From NCBI RefSeq assembly GCF_046844695.1, contig NZ_CP177354.1, positions 3,224,001 to 3,288,000 on the forward strand: DNA of 64,000 nt. The letters run 5' to 3'. Each line of letters starts with the position of its first letter. The stretch's first letter is position 1. The notes under the pieces are model-generated. The model searched no databases. It was not told where the DNA came from and worked only from the letters and a program-made list of their open reading frames with translations. The translations under genes and the position numbers were made by a program. This DNA comes from Pokkaliibacter plantistimulans (GTDB taxonomy: Bacteria; Pseudomonadota; Gammaproteobacteria; Pseudomonadales; Balneatricaceae). Shown in pieces: positions 53,391 to 62,730 of the stretch.

Positions 53391-54421
53391 AGTGGTTGAT
53401 GAGGTTGTTGCTAACCATCCTGGTGCTGGTTATTGCTGGTTCATTTGCATGGCAATGGGGATGGCAGCAATTAAACAAGCCACTGGTACTACAGAGTGAT
53501 AATCAGGTTTACACCTTGCGCCCGGGCAGTTCACTGAATCAGGTTGCTAGGGATTTGGAACGCTTAGGATTAATGCAGCATGCCAGACTGCTGTTGCTGT
53601 ATAACCGATGGAAACACCCCAATGCCACCATCAAGGCTGGCGAATATCAGTTATCTCCACGTCTGACTCCTCTGCAGTTATTGCAGATGATGCAGGAAGG
53701 CAAAGTGGTGGAATATCGCGTCACGCTGGTGGAAGGGCATACCTTCAAAGACTTCCTTCGTATTCTGCATGAGCAGGAGAAGTTAGCGAGTGTATTGGAT
53801 GGCATGACGCCTGCCGCTGTGATGCAGAAGCTGGGGCACGAAGGTCAGCACCCGGAAGGGCGGTTTTTCCCTGATACCTACGTCTATCATTCAAGTATGT
53901 CTGACGCTGATGTGCTTTCTCAGGCCTATGACCGTATGCAGAAGGTGCTTAGTGAAGAGTGGAAGCAGCGGGCAGATGGCTTGCCTTATCGGAATTCCTA
54001 CGAAGCACTGATTATGGCTTCGATTGTTGAGAAAGAGACAGGCGTTCCCGAAGAGCGTGACAAGATTGCAGGCGTTTTTGTGCGCAGGCTCGAAAAGGGG
54101 ATGCGATTACAGACAGACCCGACGGTGATCTACGGCTTGGGGGATGCCTACGATGGCAATATTACCAAGGCGGATTTGAACAGCCCAACCCCTTACAACA
54201 CTTACACCATTGTTGGCCTCCCACCTACGCCGATCGCTATGCCCGGAGCAGCAGCTATTCACGCTGCATTGCATCCAGCGGAGGGAACAGCACTCTATTT
54301 TGTAGCCACCGGTAATGGCGGGCACACGTTCTCTGATTCACTTCAGGAGCACAATCAAGCGGTGAGCCAATACCTCAAGGTATTGAAAAATCGTCCCAAG
54401 GCAGAAGATAAAAGCAAATGA
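53387..54421 (+). CDS. mltG: Endolytic murein transglycosylase MltG
   Basis: 344-residue YceG-like protein. One N-terminal membrane helix (about 5-25) precedes a LysM-like domain and the catalytic domain with the glutamate in SIVEKETGVPEERDKIAGVFVRRL, then LQTDPTVIYG and NTYTIVGLPPTPIAMPG. It cuts nascent glycan strands in the periplasm and sets their length. ATGA overlap with pabC upstream and tmk downstream. Confidence 0.96.
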   Translation: MKWLMRLLLTILVLVIAGSFAWQWGWQQLNKPLVLQSDNQVYTLRPGSSLNQVARDLERLGLMQHARLLLLYNRWKHPNATIKAGEYQLSPRLTPLQLLQMMQEGKVVEYRVTLVEGHTFKDFLRILHEQEKLASVLDGMTPAAVMQKLGHEGQHPEGRFFPDTYVYHSSMSDADVLSQAYDRMQKVLSEEWKQRADGLPYRNSYEALIMASIVEKETGVPEERDKIAGVFVRRLEKGMRLQTDPTVIYGLGDAYDGNITKADLNSPTPYNTYTIVGLPPTPIAMPGAAAIHAALHPAEGTALYFVATGNGGHTFSDSLQEHNQAVSQYLKVLKNRPKAEDKSK

Positions 54422-55053
54422 CAAGAGGTTGTTTCATAACGCTTGAAGGTACTGAGGGAGCGGGCAAGACAACTGCACTGGCGCACATTGTCGCCTGGCT
54501 GGAGTATAGAAATATTCCTTATGTGCTAACAAGAGAGCCTGGGGGCACTCCTATCGCAGAGGAGATTCGCCAGCTCGTTCTTTCTCCTCGTGATGAGCAG
54601 GTGGTTCCTCTTAGCGAGTTGCTGCTGGTGTTTGCGGCTCGAGCACAACATATTGAAAAGTTGATTAAACCAACGCTGAACCTAGGTACTTGGGTGGTTT
54701 GTGATCGTTTTACTGACAGCACCTATGCCTATCAGGGGGGAGGGCGGCAGTTACCATTTGAGCCAATTGTGCAACTGGAAAACCTGGTACAGGCAGGCTT
54801 CCAGCCCGATTTGACGCTCTTGCTTGATGTCACGCCGGAAGTCGGTATGCGCCGTGCCTCTCGTCGTAGCGCAGCTGATCGAATAGAACAAGAAGCCATG
54901 AGCTTCTTCCAGCGCGCCAAACAGGCATTTTTGGCGCGTGCAGAGTCAGCGCCTGAGCGTTTTCGTGTAATCAATGCAGATCAGAACCTGGAGTCGGTAA
55001 AGGATCAAATCACTCAAGCTCTGAGTGGATGGTCGGAGCTGCATCGTGGCTGA
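54418..55053 (+). CDS. tmk: dTMP kinase
   Basis: 211-residue kinase phosphorylating dTMP. The P-loop is TLEGTEGAGKTTA (about 7-19), with the DR motif in VVCDRFTDSTYAYQGGGR and the lid region RRSAADRIEQE. Overlaps mltG by 4 nt and holB by 8 nt. Confidence 0.97.
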   Translation: MTRGCFITLEGTEGAGKTTALAHIVAWLEYRNIPYVLTREPGGTPIAEEIRQLVLSPRDEQVVPLSELLLVFAARAQHIEKLIKPTLNLGTWVVCDRFTDSTYAYQGGGRQLPFEPIVQLENLVQAGFQPDLTLLLDVTPEVGMRRASRRSAADRIEQEAMSFFQRAKQAFLARAESAPERFRVINADQNLESVKDQITQALSGWSELHRG

Positions 55054-56065
55054 GTTATTGCCCTGGCAGCAGTCAATCTGGCAGCAGGTGATTGCTCGGC
55101 ATGAGCAGGGGCGTCTACCTCATGCGTTGTTGCTGAATGGGCCGGAAGGGGTAGGAAAGCGGCAGTTCGCTGAGTACATGTCTGCGTGGTTTTTGTGTTC
55201 GGCTCAGCAGCGTACTCCATGTGGCCAATGTCGTAGTTGTATGTTGTTAGGGCACGGTAGTCACCCAGACAGAATAGTGATTGTGCCAGAAGGCGCGCAG
55301 GGAACCATTAAAGTCGATGCTATCCGTCAGGTGAGTGAGTTTAGTGCGGAAACTGCGCAACAGGGTAACGGTAAGGTGGTCCTGGTACAGAATGCTGATC
55401 GGTTGAATGTACAAGCAGCCAACGCGCTGCTGAAAAACCTTGAAGAGCCTCCGGCGCGGACGCTCTTTGTTTTATGGTCAGCACACTTTACCAGGCTGAT
55501 GCCCACCATTCGAAGTCGATGCCAACAGTTAGCCTTCTCGCTGCCCGCTACAGAAGATTCGCAAAAATGGTTGGTGCAACAGTGCGTCAGTGCGGATCAG
55601 TTTCCCCAGTTGCTCAACATCGCTCGCGGCTCCCCTCTGAAGGCACTGGAGTATCATGAGGCCAATCTGCTGCAGGTATGGGATGAATGGCAGCAACAAC
55701 TGATCGGACTGCAGGCCGGCAGGGTCAGTGTTTCTGAGCTGGCAGAGCTATGGAAGAATCGCCAGACAGGCATGATTCTCAGTTGGCTGTCGGACTGGAT
55801 AAGCGAGGCCGTCAAGCAGATGATGGGAGCGGCGCATTCAACAACCGGTTTGTTTCAGCCCGAGCTGCTGAGTGCGGCTATTGCAACTGCCCGAGCCTCT
55901 GAGTGGCTGGCATTTTACGAAAAACTAAATGTTTTAAGAGTGCAGTTGGATGGCACGGCTAATCTCAATCCGTCTTTGGCTCTGGAAATGATATTGATCG
56001 AATGGTCTCGACTGATGCGGACGAGTTCTCGGTCCAGAGTAGACGGCAAACCCGTGAGGAATTGA
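55046..56065 (+). CDS. holB: DNA polymerase III delta' subunit
   Basis: 339-residue clamp-loader subunit. It has a P-loop-like LNGPEGVGKRQFAE, zinc cysteines (CGQCRSCMLLGHGSHPD), ADRLNVQAANALLKNLEEPP and the SRC arginine finger in IRSRCQQ. GTG 55046 has GGAG 8 nt upstream and gives the usual N-terminus (AELLPWQQSIWQQ), so it is preferred over the more upstream open codons. It works with tau/gamma and delta in loading the beta clamp. Confidence 0.94.
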   Translation: MAELLPWQQSIWQQVIARHEQGRLPHALLLNGPEGVGKRQFAEYMSAWFLCSAQQRTPCGQCRSCMLLGHGSHPDRIVIVPEGAQGTIKVDAIRQVSEFSAETAQQGNGKVVLVQNADRLNVQAANALLKNLEEPPARTLFVLWSAHFTRLMPTIRSRCQQLAFSLPATEDSQKWLVQQCVSADQFPQLLNIARGSPLKALEYHEANLLQVWDEWQQQLIGLQAGRVSVSELAELWKNRQTGMILSWLSDWISEAVKQMMGAAHSTTGLFQPELLSAAIATARASEWLAFYEKLNVLRVQLDGTANLNPSLALEMILIEWSRLMRTSSRSRVDGKPVRN

Positions 56066-56066
56066 A

Positions 56067-56399
56067 ATGGCACACGGAATACTGAACTGTACGTTTGATA
56101 GCAAGACCATGTTGTATCAGTGCTATATGCCTTTCATTGAACGAGGTGGCTTGTTTATCCCTACTCAGCGTACCTATCAGCTGGGTGATGAAGTATTCGC
56201 GGTATTAACTATTATGAATGAGCCTGAAAAGGTACCGGTCTCAGGCAAAGTGATCTGGATTACTCCGCCTGGTGGTCAGAATAATCGCCCAGCGGGTGTT
56301 GGAATTCAGGTCAATCCGCAAGACGAAGCAGCTATTCGTAAACTCGAAACGCTGCTGGCGGGAACTCAGGAATCTGATACCACTACGTTCACAATGTAA
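56067..56399 (+). CDS. pilZ: PilZ domain protein (type IV pilus assembly-like)
   Basis: 110-residue single PilZ domain. It keeps the fold (GGLFIPTQRTYQLGDEVFAVLTIMNEPEKVPVSGKVIWITP) but lacks the RxxxR of true c-di-GMP binders, as in the original PilZ. Its place after holB matches pilZ in Pseudomonas, where the product helps type IV pilus assembly with PilB and FimX. It starts 1 nt after holB. Confidence 0.9.
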   Translation: MAHGILNCTFDSKTMLYQCYMPFIERGGLFIPTQRTYQLGDEVFAVLTIMNEPEKVPVSGKVIWITPPGGQNNRPAGVGIQVNPQDEAAIRKLETLLAGTQESDTTTFTM

Positions 56400-56540
56400 T
56401 ATCTGATCAGCAGCGTGATGGATTGTAGTTAGTCAGCTGAATGATCCCTCTGATATGAACTGCTGATTGTGAGTCAGAGAATCTGTCTCCAGGCAAATTA
56501 GTATTCGTTCTTACTCACTAAAGTGTCTTATTGAATACTC

Positions 56541-57320
56541 ATGAAAATTGTCGATTCCCATTGTCACCTGAACATGTTGAAGCCAGAGCAGGCTGATGGC
56601 CTGAACTACATACTGCGTGCAGCCAGAGAGCGTGGTGTCGCAGAGTTTTTATGTATAGGCGTCGATCTGGATAAGTGGCAAGAGGTACGTGAAATCGCTG
56701 AACAGCATGACGATGTTTACGCTACCGTCGGGATCCATCCATTGCACCCGGTAGACTCGTTACCATCTGAAGAAGCATTGATGACCCTGGCCGATCACCC
56801 AAAGGTATTGGCGATAGGCGAGGCCGGGCTCGACTATTTCTATACGGACAGTGATGAGCAGCGTGAAGCCCAAAAGCAGGTCTTCGGTCTGCAATTGCGT
56901 GTGGCCAGTAAGTTGAATCTGCCTATCGTGGTTCATACTCGAGAAGCCAGAGAGGATACTCTGGAGCTGATTCGTGCCTATGGTTCAACGCAGTCAGCGG
57001 GTGTGCTGCATTGCTTTACCGAGAACTGGGAAATGGCCAAAGCTGCACTGGATCTCGGATACTACATTTCATTCTCTGGCATCCTTACCTTCCGTAATGC
57101 AGACAGCTTGCGTGAAGTCGCGCGTAAGGTGCCACTGGATCGCGTATTGGTAGAGACAGACTCCCCATATCTGGCACCGGTCCCGTATCGTGGAAAAACC
57201 AATGAGCCACAATACGTTGTTGAAGTGGCGCAGTGCCTGGCTGACCTTCATCAGTTGCCTTTGGCCAGAATGGCTGAGCTCACAACTACGAACTATAAAG
57301 CGTTGTTTCATCGCGCTTAA
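56541..57320 (+). CDS. TatD family metal-dependent hydrolase (YcfH-like)
   Basis: 259-residue TIM-barrel hydrolase. Metal ligands are DSHCHLN at the N-terminus, the glutamate in AIGEAGLDYFY, VVHTREA, LHCFTE and VETDSPYLAP. Family members are 3'-5' nucleases or repair phosphoesterases; the neighbours tmk-holB-pilZ match the E. coli ycfH position. A 141-bp gap from pilZ leaves room for a promoter. Confidence 0.93.
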   Translation: MKIVDSHCHLNMLKPEQADGLNYILRAARERGVAEFLCIGVDLDKWQEVREIAEQHDDVYATVGIHPLHPVDSLPSEEALMTLADHPKVLAIGEAGLDYFYTDSDEQREAQKQVFGLQLRVASKLNLPIVVHTREAREDTLELIRAYGSTQSAGVLHCFTENWEMAKAALDLGYYISFSGILTFRNADSLREVARKVPLDRVLVETDSPYLAPVPYRGKTNEPQYVVEVAQCLADLHQLPLARMAELTTTNYKALFHRA

Positions 57321-57336
57321 CCGGTGAGGAGCGTAT

Positions 57337-57876
57337 ATGGCTATTGATCTGGCACTTCTGCAGCAGCATGCGACAGCTGATGGCCTTCCTCCGGTGGAAG
57401 AATGGCATCCTGATTTTTGTGCTGATATGGATCTGGTCATACGCGCTGATGGTACCTGGGTGCATGAGGGAGGAGAGTTCAGGCGTCCAGCGTTGATGAA
57501 GCTATTCTCCCGTATCCTTCGCCTGGATGATGATGGCTGCTATTACCTGGTTACACCGGTAGAGAAAGTACGTATTCAGGTAGAAGACGCGCCTTTTGTT
57601 ATTTTGGCAGCCGAGGTACGTGATGACAGTGTGGTGATGGTCACTAACTGTGAAGAGGTGATCACACTTGGACGTGAGCATCCAATACGTGTAAGGGCTG
57701 CTCATGGCAACGCTAGCGAAATTCCTTATGTGCTGGTGCGCAAAAATCTCTGGGCGAGGCTTCATCGCAACGTTTTTTACCAGCTGGTTGAGTTGGCTGA
57801 GCAGCGTACCGAACAAAATGTCGAGGGAATGTGGCTGCAGAGTCAGGGTGAATGGTTTTGCCTTGGCACTATCTAA
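57337..57876 (+). CDS. DUF1285 domain-containing protein
   Basis: 179-residue protein of unknown function. The middle (IRADGTWVHEGGEFRRPALMKLFSRILR and YYLVTPVEKVRIQVEDAPF) is the DUF1285 pattern. It is short-spaced after the TatD gene (16 bp) with GTGAGGAG upstream of ATG. Cytoplasmic, no membrane segment. Confidence 0.9.
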   Translation: MAIDLALLQQHATADGLPPVEEWHPDFCADMDLVIRADGTWVHEGGEFRRPALMKLFSRILRLDDDGCYYLVTPVEKVRIQVEDAPFVILAAEVRDDSVVMVTNCEEVITLGREHPIRVRAAHGNASEIPYVLVRKNLWARLHRNVFYQLVELAEQRTEQNVEGMWLQSQGEWFCLGTI

Positions 57877-57953
57877 CTGAAATTGTCTATTGCTGTTCCA
57901 GCTACCACAGTCTTTTCTTTTGTCGAAAATACTCTCTTAAAAGGACGCATAGT

Positions 57954-57984
57954 GCCAGTCAGTTAAGGCAACTGACTGGCTTTT
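57954..57984 (+). terminator. Terminator after the DUF1285 gene
   Basis: GCCAGTCAGTT/AACTGACTGGC, an 11-bp perfect stem with a 5-nt loop, then TTTT. It lies right at the edge of the transposase remnant, so it might be the old element's end rather than a host terminator. Confidence 0.75.
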
Positions 57985-57986
57985 CC

Positions 57987-58500
57987 TTATTTAAGGGTGT
58001 AGCGGTAAGGGCACCGCTTCACCTCTCGCGGATGGATTCGCTCACGCCTCAGTGGCAGGACTAAGGCGGGTGCCAATCGGTCAGGGCCTTGATAGCCGGA
58101 GGAACCTTGTCCGGGGACGCCGTTGGCTTGGTTGAAGCTAATCTGGCAGGGGGGCATGGCGCTGTCTGGAAGCGTGGCAGGTTTTACGCCAGCAGCGTGC
58201 CTCACAATTCTTGCCAGACCATGTCCGGCTTTTTGCTCCTCAGGGTCAGTCGACTTCCCAGCATGTACTGCTTCATTTCCCGGTAACCCAGCTTGATCTC
58301 CCAGCGATGAGTATGAAGGTGAACGATGTCGTCGGATGGATAACGCATCGGTCGATCATCGATGTCAGCACTTGACGCAACTGACCATTGACTAGGTGAG
58401 CAATCAGGTATTTCGGAGTCTCGGGTACCGTTGCGGGGCTTGTGGCGAGACAGGCAGCGTCACCAGGCAGCTGCGGTGACTGAAACGGCGGATCCGCCAA
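57987..58500 (-). pseudogene. IS4-family transposase remnant (C-terminal half)
   Basis: Reading leftwards: PKYLIAHLVNGQLRQVLTSM, a frameshift, then HTHRWEIKLGYREMKQYMLG (the IS4 Y-R-E signature around the last catalytic acid), RLTLRSKKPDMVWQEL, an in-frame stop, GTLLA, another stop, a degraded stretch with PAIKALTDW, and the basic tail RRERIHPREVKRCPYRYTLK ending at 57987. The N-terminal half, with the first two catalytic acids, is absent. At least one frameshift and three stops: inactive. Confidence 0.82.
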
Positions 58501-58506
58501 TACCGC

Positions 58507-58883
58507 TCCTCCCCTGGGGACCGTCAGGATGCTGCAATATTGTCAATACTGTGGGGAGTAGATGAAGAGAGGGGGCGTGAATACATCAGGAATCAGGAGA
58601 AAGAGGATGGGCATCGTGACCAGTTGAAATTCGGGATGATGTAGCGCCTTGGGCGCAACGGATAGCCCTTTTAGGGCGCCCCCCCAATGAGCCTCCGGCT
58701 TTGCCGGAGGTTATTTATCTTATACCGTTATCTTCTTGAGCTTTTTAAAACCCATTAGCCAAGTTAATCAAGCATCAGGGGCTAAGTTTTGTTCGATATG
58801 ACGATGGAGGTGCGGGGTTCTGCCGGCTTCCAGAACAAAGCCGCTATGCTGCGAATCTACGCAGCATAGCATCTATGATGAGG
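58507..58883. other. Non-coding stretch with a GC-rich hairpin
   Basis: No gene seen. CCTCCGGC-TTT-GCCGGAGG (58692-58710) is followed by an AT-rich TTATTTATCTTAT, and GCTATGCTGCG-AATCTA-CGCAGCATAGC (58843-58870) lies just past the thioesterase stop and could end that transcript. The rest looks like decayed insertion-sequence surroundings. Confidence 0.5.
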
Positions 58884-59378
58884 TCAGGCCTGAGTCTGAG
58901 ATTCCTGCTTGATACTTGCGTAACGCTCATCCAGTTCGCGACGTAATTGCTTGCGCAGCTTGGCTGCTTCAAAGCGTTGTTTCTCTTCCTCGGTGGTGGG
59001 GATGAAAGGCGGGACAGCGACCGGTTTACGTTCATCATCTACTGCAACCATGGTGAAGTAGCAGCTGTTGGTATGGCGTACCAGTTTCTCACGAATGTTC
59101 TCGGTGACGACTTTGATACCGATCTCCATCGAGGTATTACCGGTAAAGTTGACGGCGGCCAGAAAGGTTACCAGCTCACCTACATGAATAGGCTGACGAA
59201 ACATCACCTGATCGACAGACAGTGTGACCACGTAACGTCCGGCATAGCGGCTGGCGCAGGCGTAAGCGACTTCATCGAGGTATTTGAGAATGGTGCCCCC
59301 GTGAACATTGCCGGAAAAATTGGCCATATCCGGAGTCATCAGTACGGTCATGGTGAGCTGATGATTACTAAAATCCAT
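58884..59378 (-). CDS. Acyl-CoA thioesterase (YciA/BACH hotdog family)
   Basis: 164-residue hotdog-fold thioesterase. MTPDMANFSGNVHGGTILKYLDEVAYACASRYAG contains the catalytic Asn/Asp region, and MEIGIKVVTENIREKLVRHTNSCYFTMVAVD the second half. It releases CoA from acyl-CoA, of unknown chain length. The C-terminal 35 residues are a charged helix. GGAG upstream of ATG 59378. Monocistronic. Confidence 0.92.
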   Translation of the reverse strand: MDFSNHQLTMTVLMTPDMANFSGNVHGGTILKYLDEVAYACASRYAGRYVVTLSVDQVMFRQPIHVGELVTFLAAVNFTGNTSMEIGIKVVTENIREKLVRHTNSCYFTMVAVDDERKPVAVPPFIPTTEEEKQRFEAAKLRKQLRRELDERYASIKQESQTQA

Positions 59379-59441
59379 GGAGGTCCTCTCTCTATGCGGA
59401 TGCTCTCAGGCAGGTGCACTGAAGTTAAACACGGTGATAAG

Positions 59442-60071
59442 TCAGTCTATGCCGGTGCCATCTGGTGTGGCTTTGGGGCGAGGCATGCTGAAGCAATCTT
59501 CCAGCACACCGTAATCCAGATAACCCAGACGGGTCAAAGGCTTCAGCTTGGCGATATCCACTTTGCCATCAGTGAGAATGGCATCATCCAGATAAACTGC
59601 GACAACTCTGCCCAGTACCATAAAGTGCTGTGGCTCACTGCCATCCAGAGTGGGTACAGGAATTGTCTGCAGATACTGGCATTCCAGTGCAGCCGGAGAC
59701 TCGGCCACGCGTGGCACCTTAACATGCAGAGAGGGGGCCGCGGTCAGGCCTGCCAGCTGCATTTCGTCCACCCCGTGGTTGACTGGTACTGACGTCTTCA
59801 CTACCGCCTCGCGCAAATCGTAGGTCGCAAGGTTACAGACGAATTCGCCGGTGGCTTCAATGTTATTCAGGCTGTCCTTACGCCCGGCGCTGGCAAACAT
59901 CACTATATTGGGGTCGTAGCCCACCATGTTGAAGGCGCTGTAGGGGGCAAGGTTGACATGACCCTCCCGACTTAACGATGAAATCCAGCCTATGGGACGG
60001 GGAACCACTAATGCTTTGAAGGGATCATGACGTAGCGGACCACGTCCGTTGACGAGGGTTTCGAAATGCAC
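59442..60071 (-). CDS. Flavin reductase family (FMN-binding split-barrel) protein
   Basis: 209-residue FMN-binding protein. PRPIGWISSLSREGHVNLAPYSAFN is the typical flavin site, with FVCNLATYDLREAV and ALECQYLQT further on. Members are oxidoreductases or partners of two-component monooxygenases; no monooxygenase is near, so its partner is unknown. Confidence 0.88.
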   Translation of the reverse strand: MHFETLVNGRGPLRHDPFKALVVPRPIGWISSLSREGHVNLAPYSAFNMVGYDPNIVMFASAGRKDSLNNIEATGEFVCNLATYDLREAVVKTSVPVNHGVDEMQLAGLTAAPSLHVKVPRVAESPAALECQYLQTIPVPTLDGSEPQHFMVLGRVVAVYLDDAILTDGKVDIAKLKPLTRLGYLDYGVLEDCFSMPRPKATPDGTGID

Positions 60072-60122
60072 AATGACGTCCTTATTGCTATTAGGGGCGG
60101 TTAATCAGGTGATAGCAGTACA

Positions 60123-60449
60123 TCAGCCTCCGGCAAGTTTAACCTTGAACCCCTTGCTCTCCAGTACTTGCTGGATGACAGTGCGTTGATCACCCTGAAT
60201 TTCAATCACACCATCTTTCAATGTGCCACCTGTTCCGCAGCGTTTCTTTAGCTCGGCGGCCAGTAGTTTCAGGGCTGCATCATCAAGGTCAAAGCCGTCG
60301 ACAGTGGTGACGCCTTTACCGTTGCGTCCCTTGGTTTCTCGCCGAATGCGGACGATACCGTCTCCTTTGGGGCGGGCAGCAGGCGCTTTGTCCTCTTTGA
60401 TTCGGCCATGTTCAGTAGAGTAAACCAACGTAGTGTCGCGGCGAGACAT
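60123..60449 (-). CDS. yciH: YciH/SUI1 family translation factor
   Basis: 108-residue protein: a basic N-terminus and a SUI1 (eIF1-like) domain, with RRETKGRNGKGVTTVDGFDLDD and LKKRCGTGGTLKDGVIEIQGDQR. In E. coli, YciH acts at initiation fidelity and under stress. Full length. It lies between the flavin reductase and pseudouridine synthase genes on the same strand, with gaps. Confidence 0.93.
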   Translation of the reverse strand: MSRRDTTLVYSTEHGRIKEDKAPAARPKGDGIVRIRRETKGRNGKGVTTVDGFDLDDAALKLLAAELKKRCGTGGTLKDGVIEIQGDQRTVIQQVLESKGFKVKLAGG

Positions 60450-60533
60450 GATGTCCTCTTGGATGCCTGGGTATGTTTATCAGGCATGGTAACCTTGATT
60501 GTGTCGGAGGAGAAACCTTTGGACGTGAAGGAG

Positions 60534-61277
60534 TTAACTTGCAACGGATAGCACGGGCTGATCATGGTGCCCCAGCTCAATGGCATCCAGGACCCATGTC
60601 ATCCAGGGCTGGCTATGGCTGATCAGTGCCTGATGCCAGTTGATATTCAGGAACAGGTCACCCTGACGTGGCCAGAGGACATAGGTGTGTACTCGTTCCT
60701 GCCAGTGAAATGACAACGCAGCCGCATGCAGGTAAGTGCGCTCAACCGGTGTCTGGAGCAGCGGAGCCGGGACGTTCTTAGGGTAATACAGCGTATCGCC
60801 CAGAATCGGGGAGCCGAGGCTCTTCATAGCCACACGCAGCTGATGTGTTTTACCTGTATGAGGGTAAAGGAAAAAAGCACGTAATCCGGCTCGAATGCTG
60901 GCACTGGTAAATTGGGTGATGGCAGGGTTGGTCATGGACGAAGACAGCTTCCAGCTGCCGCGACGGCCTTTTTCCATGTCTCCTTTAATCCAGCCTTGCT
61001 TCTTATTTGGGCGCTTATCGGCTAGTGCTACATAGAGCTTACGAACCAAATGGTTCTCAAACTGTGCTCCGATATGGCGTGTAAAGGCGAGGGTTTTACC
61101 GAAGATGATCAGCCCGGAAGTCACTTTGTCGAGGCGGTGTACCGGGTATAACTCTGGGAGCTGTAGATCGGCCTTCAACTGAGCAGCCAAACCTGTCTCA
61201 CTTTCACTGTGGAAACTGACGCCAGGAAATTTGTTGATCAATAAAAAATCGTTAGTATCTATGAGTACTTCGTACAT
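60534..61277 (-). CDS. RluA family pseudouridine synthase
   Basis: 247-residue enzyme. The catalytic aspartate is in VHRLDKVTSGLIIFGK; AQFENHLVRKLYVAL and HTGKTHQLRVAMKSLGSPILGD complete the RluA motifs. There is no S4 domain, so it is a small one-domain form (TIGR01621-like). The RNA target is not known. ATG 61277 has GGAG 7 nt upstream; the frame is open five codons further. Confidence 0.9.
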   Translation of the reverse strand: MYEVLIDTNDFLLINKFPGVSFHSESETGLAAQLKADLQLPELYPVHRLDKVTSGLIIFGKTLAFTRHIGAQFENHLVRKLYVALADKRPNKKQGWIKGDMEKGRRGSWKLSSSMTNPAITQFTSASIRAGLRAFFLYPHTGKTHQLRVAMKSLGSPILGDTLYYPKNVPAPLLQTPVERTYLHAAALSFHWQERVHTYVLWPRQGDLFLNINWHQALISHSQPWMTWVLDAIELGHHDQPVLSVAS

Positions 61278-61441
61278 AGGGATCTCCAGCAAGCACTAAA
61301 GATTAGCAGACTGATTTGGTGCTCCCAAAGCTTCTGTGTTCTGGATGGCGCTGAAAGTGGCTAATCCTTCGTGAGGGGATGGGTGTCGTCTTTGGTAGAC
61401 GATGTTATGGTTAGGGTCTTTCACGGAAGTTGGAATAAAGC

Positions 61442-62653
61442 ATGGGCGGGGCCTATAACGTATTGATTGCGCGCCAACCTATTTTCGACGCAAAGTTGAG
61501 AATCTGTGGCTATGAACTGTTGTTCAGAAGTCAGCAGGATCAGCATCAGGCACTGTTTGATGATCCTGACGGTGCTACCCGTGACGTTATCATCAATAAC
61601 TTCATGGCCATTTGGGATACCGGCTCGAAGAACAGGGTATTTCTCCCTGCCTATATCAATCTTGGCCGTCAGTTTATTCTTTCCCACCAGATTCCTGACT
61701 TGCCGCGTGATCAGGTAGTTCTTGAAGTCCTCGAGAATGCAGGCTTCGATCAGCTACTGTTTGACGCACTGGTGCTACTGAAAAAAGACGGATACACCCT
61801 GGCGCTGGATGATTTTGTCTATACACCTTCCAAAAAGCCTTTTGTACAGCTGGCTGACATTATCAAACTGGATGTGCTCGCTTTGGGTATTGAAGAAGTT
61901 GGGCGACAGATCGAGCTGCTGAAGCCGTTCGGGAAGCGCATCCTGGCGGAGAAAGTGGAAACAGCTGATGAGCTGGAGCAGTGCAAGGTACTGGGTTGTC
62001 ATTTATTTCAGGGCTATTTTCTCAGTCGCCCAACATTAACCAAAGGTAAGCGAATTCCTGCCAGTGCATCAGTCCTGCTGCGGACGCTGGATGCCCTTTC
62101 AAAAGGGGCTGGATCGGCAGAGATTGAACAGATCATTCGTATGGATCCAGGGTTAACCTATAAGTTGCTGCGGCTCATCAACTCTGCTCAGTTTGCCTTT
62201 GTACGCGAAATCACCACAGTCCGCGAAACGGTCAACCTGTTAGGGCGGATCGCCATGAAGAAATGGCTGACGATGTTGTTGACGGTCTGTAATGAGCAAT
62301 GCATCTCAGAACAGATTGTCTTGGCCCTGACGCGTGCGCGAATGTGTGAGCTGTTGGCAGAGCAGAAAGGAGAAGACACCGCAGATGCCTTTATTCTGGG
62401 CATTCTGAGCAGTCTTGAAATGCTCTACGGTGTGTCGATAAGCCAGATTCTGCAAGATCTGCCGCTGGATGAACGTCTGGCAAAAGGGATGAAAGGCGTG
62501 GGTGCTCTGGGGGAGCTGCTTCTGATTACCCGAGCTTATGAGCGGGAACAATGGAACATGGTCGAACGGCTGGCTAAAGCGCCCTACGATCCGGGTGTTG
62601 CGTACATGGAGAGTGTTGGTTGGGCTGGCAAAATGGCTGCTGGCCTCGCTTAG
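61442..62653 (+). CDS. EAL-HDOD domain signalling protein (YuxH-like)
   Basis: 403-residue protein with an N-terminal EAL-like domain (about 1-200) and a C-terminal HDOD domain (about 205-390). The EAL signature is replaced by YELLFR, and most metal ligands for c-di-GMP hydrolysis are missing, so it is probably not a phosphodiesterase. The HDOD half (DPGLTYKLLRLINSA and MKKWLTMLLT) is conserved. Relatives include CdgJ, which affects motility in Vibrio. Monocistronic. Confidence 0.92.
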   Translation: MGGAYNVLIARQPIFDAKLRICGYELLFRSQQDQHQALFDDPDGATRDVIINNFMAIWDTGSKNRVFLPAYINLGRQFILSHQIPDLPRDQVVLEVLENAGFDQLLFDALVLLKKDGYTLALDDFVYTPSKKPFVQLADIIKLDVLALGIEEVGRQIELLKPFGKRILAEKVETADELEQCKVLGCHLFQGYFLSRPTLTKGKRIPASASVLLRTLDALSKGAGSAEIEQIIRMDPGLTYKLLRLINSAQFAFVREITTVRETVNLLGRIAMKKWLTMLLTVCNEQCISEQIVLALTRARMCELLAEQKGEDTADAFILGILSSLEMLYGVSISQILQDLPLDERLAKGMKGVGALGELLLITRAYEREQWNMVERLAKAPYDPGVAYMESVGWAGKMAAGLA

Positions 62654-62730
62654 CTGTGCGTAATAGCACAGCATGTGTGTACTGCTGAACTATCTCACTC
62701 GCATTCGTCTTCTGGCTGAACCTGCATGAC

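Noticed and set aside
58507..58883. Riboswitch or intact insertion-sequence end
   Set aside because: Only simple hairpins are visible; no known riboswitch core and no paired terminal repeats could be matched by eye.
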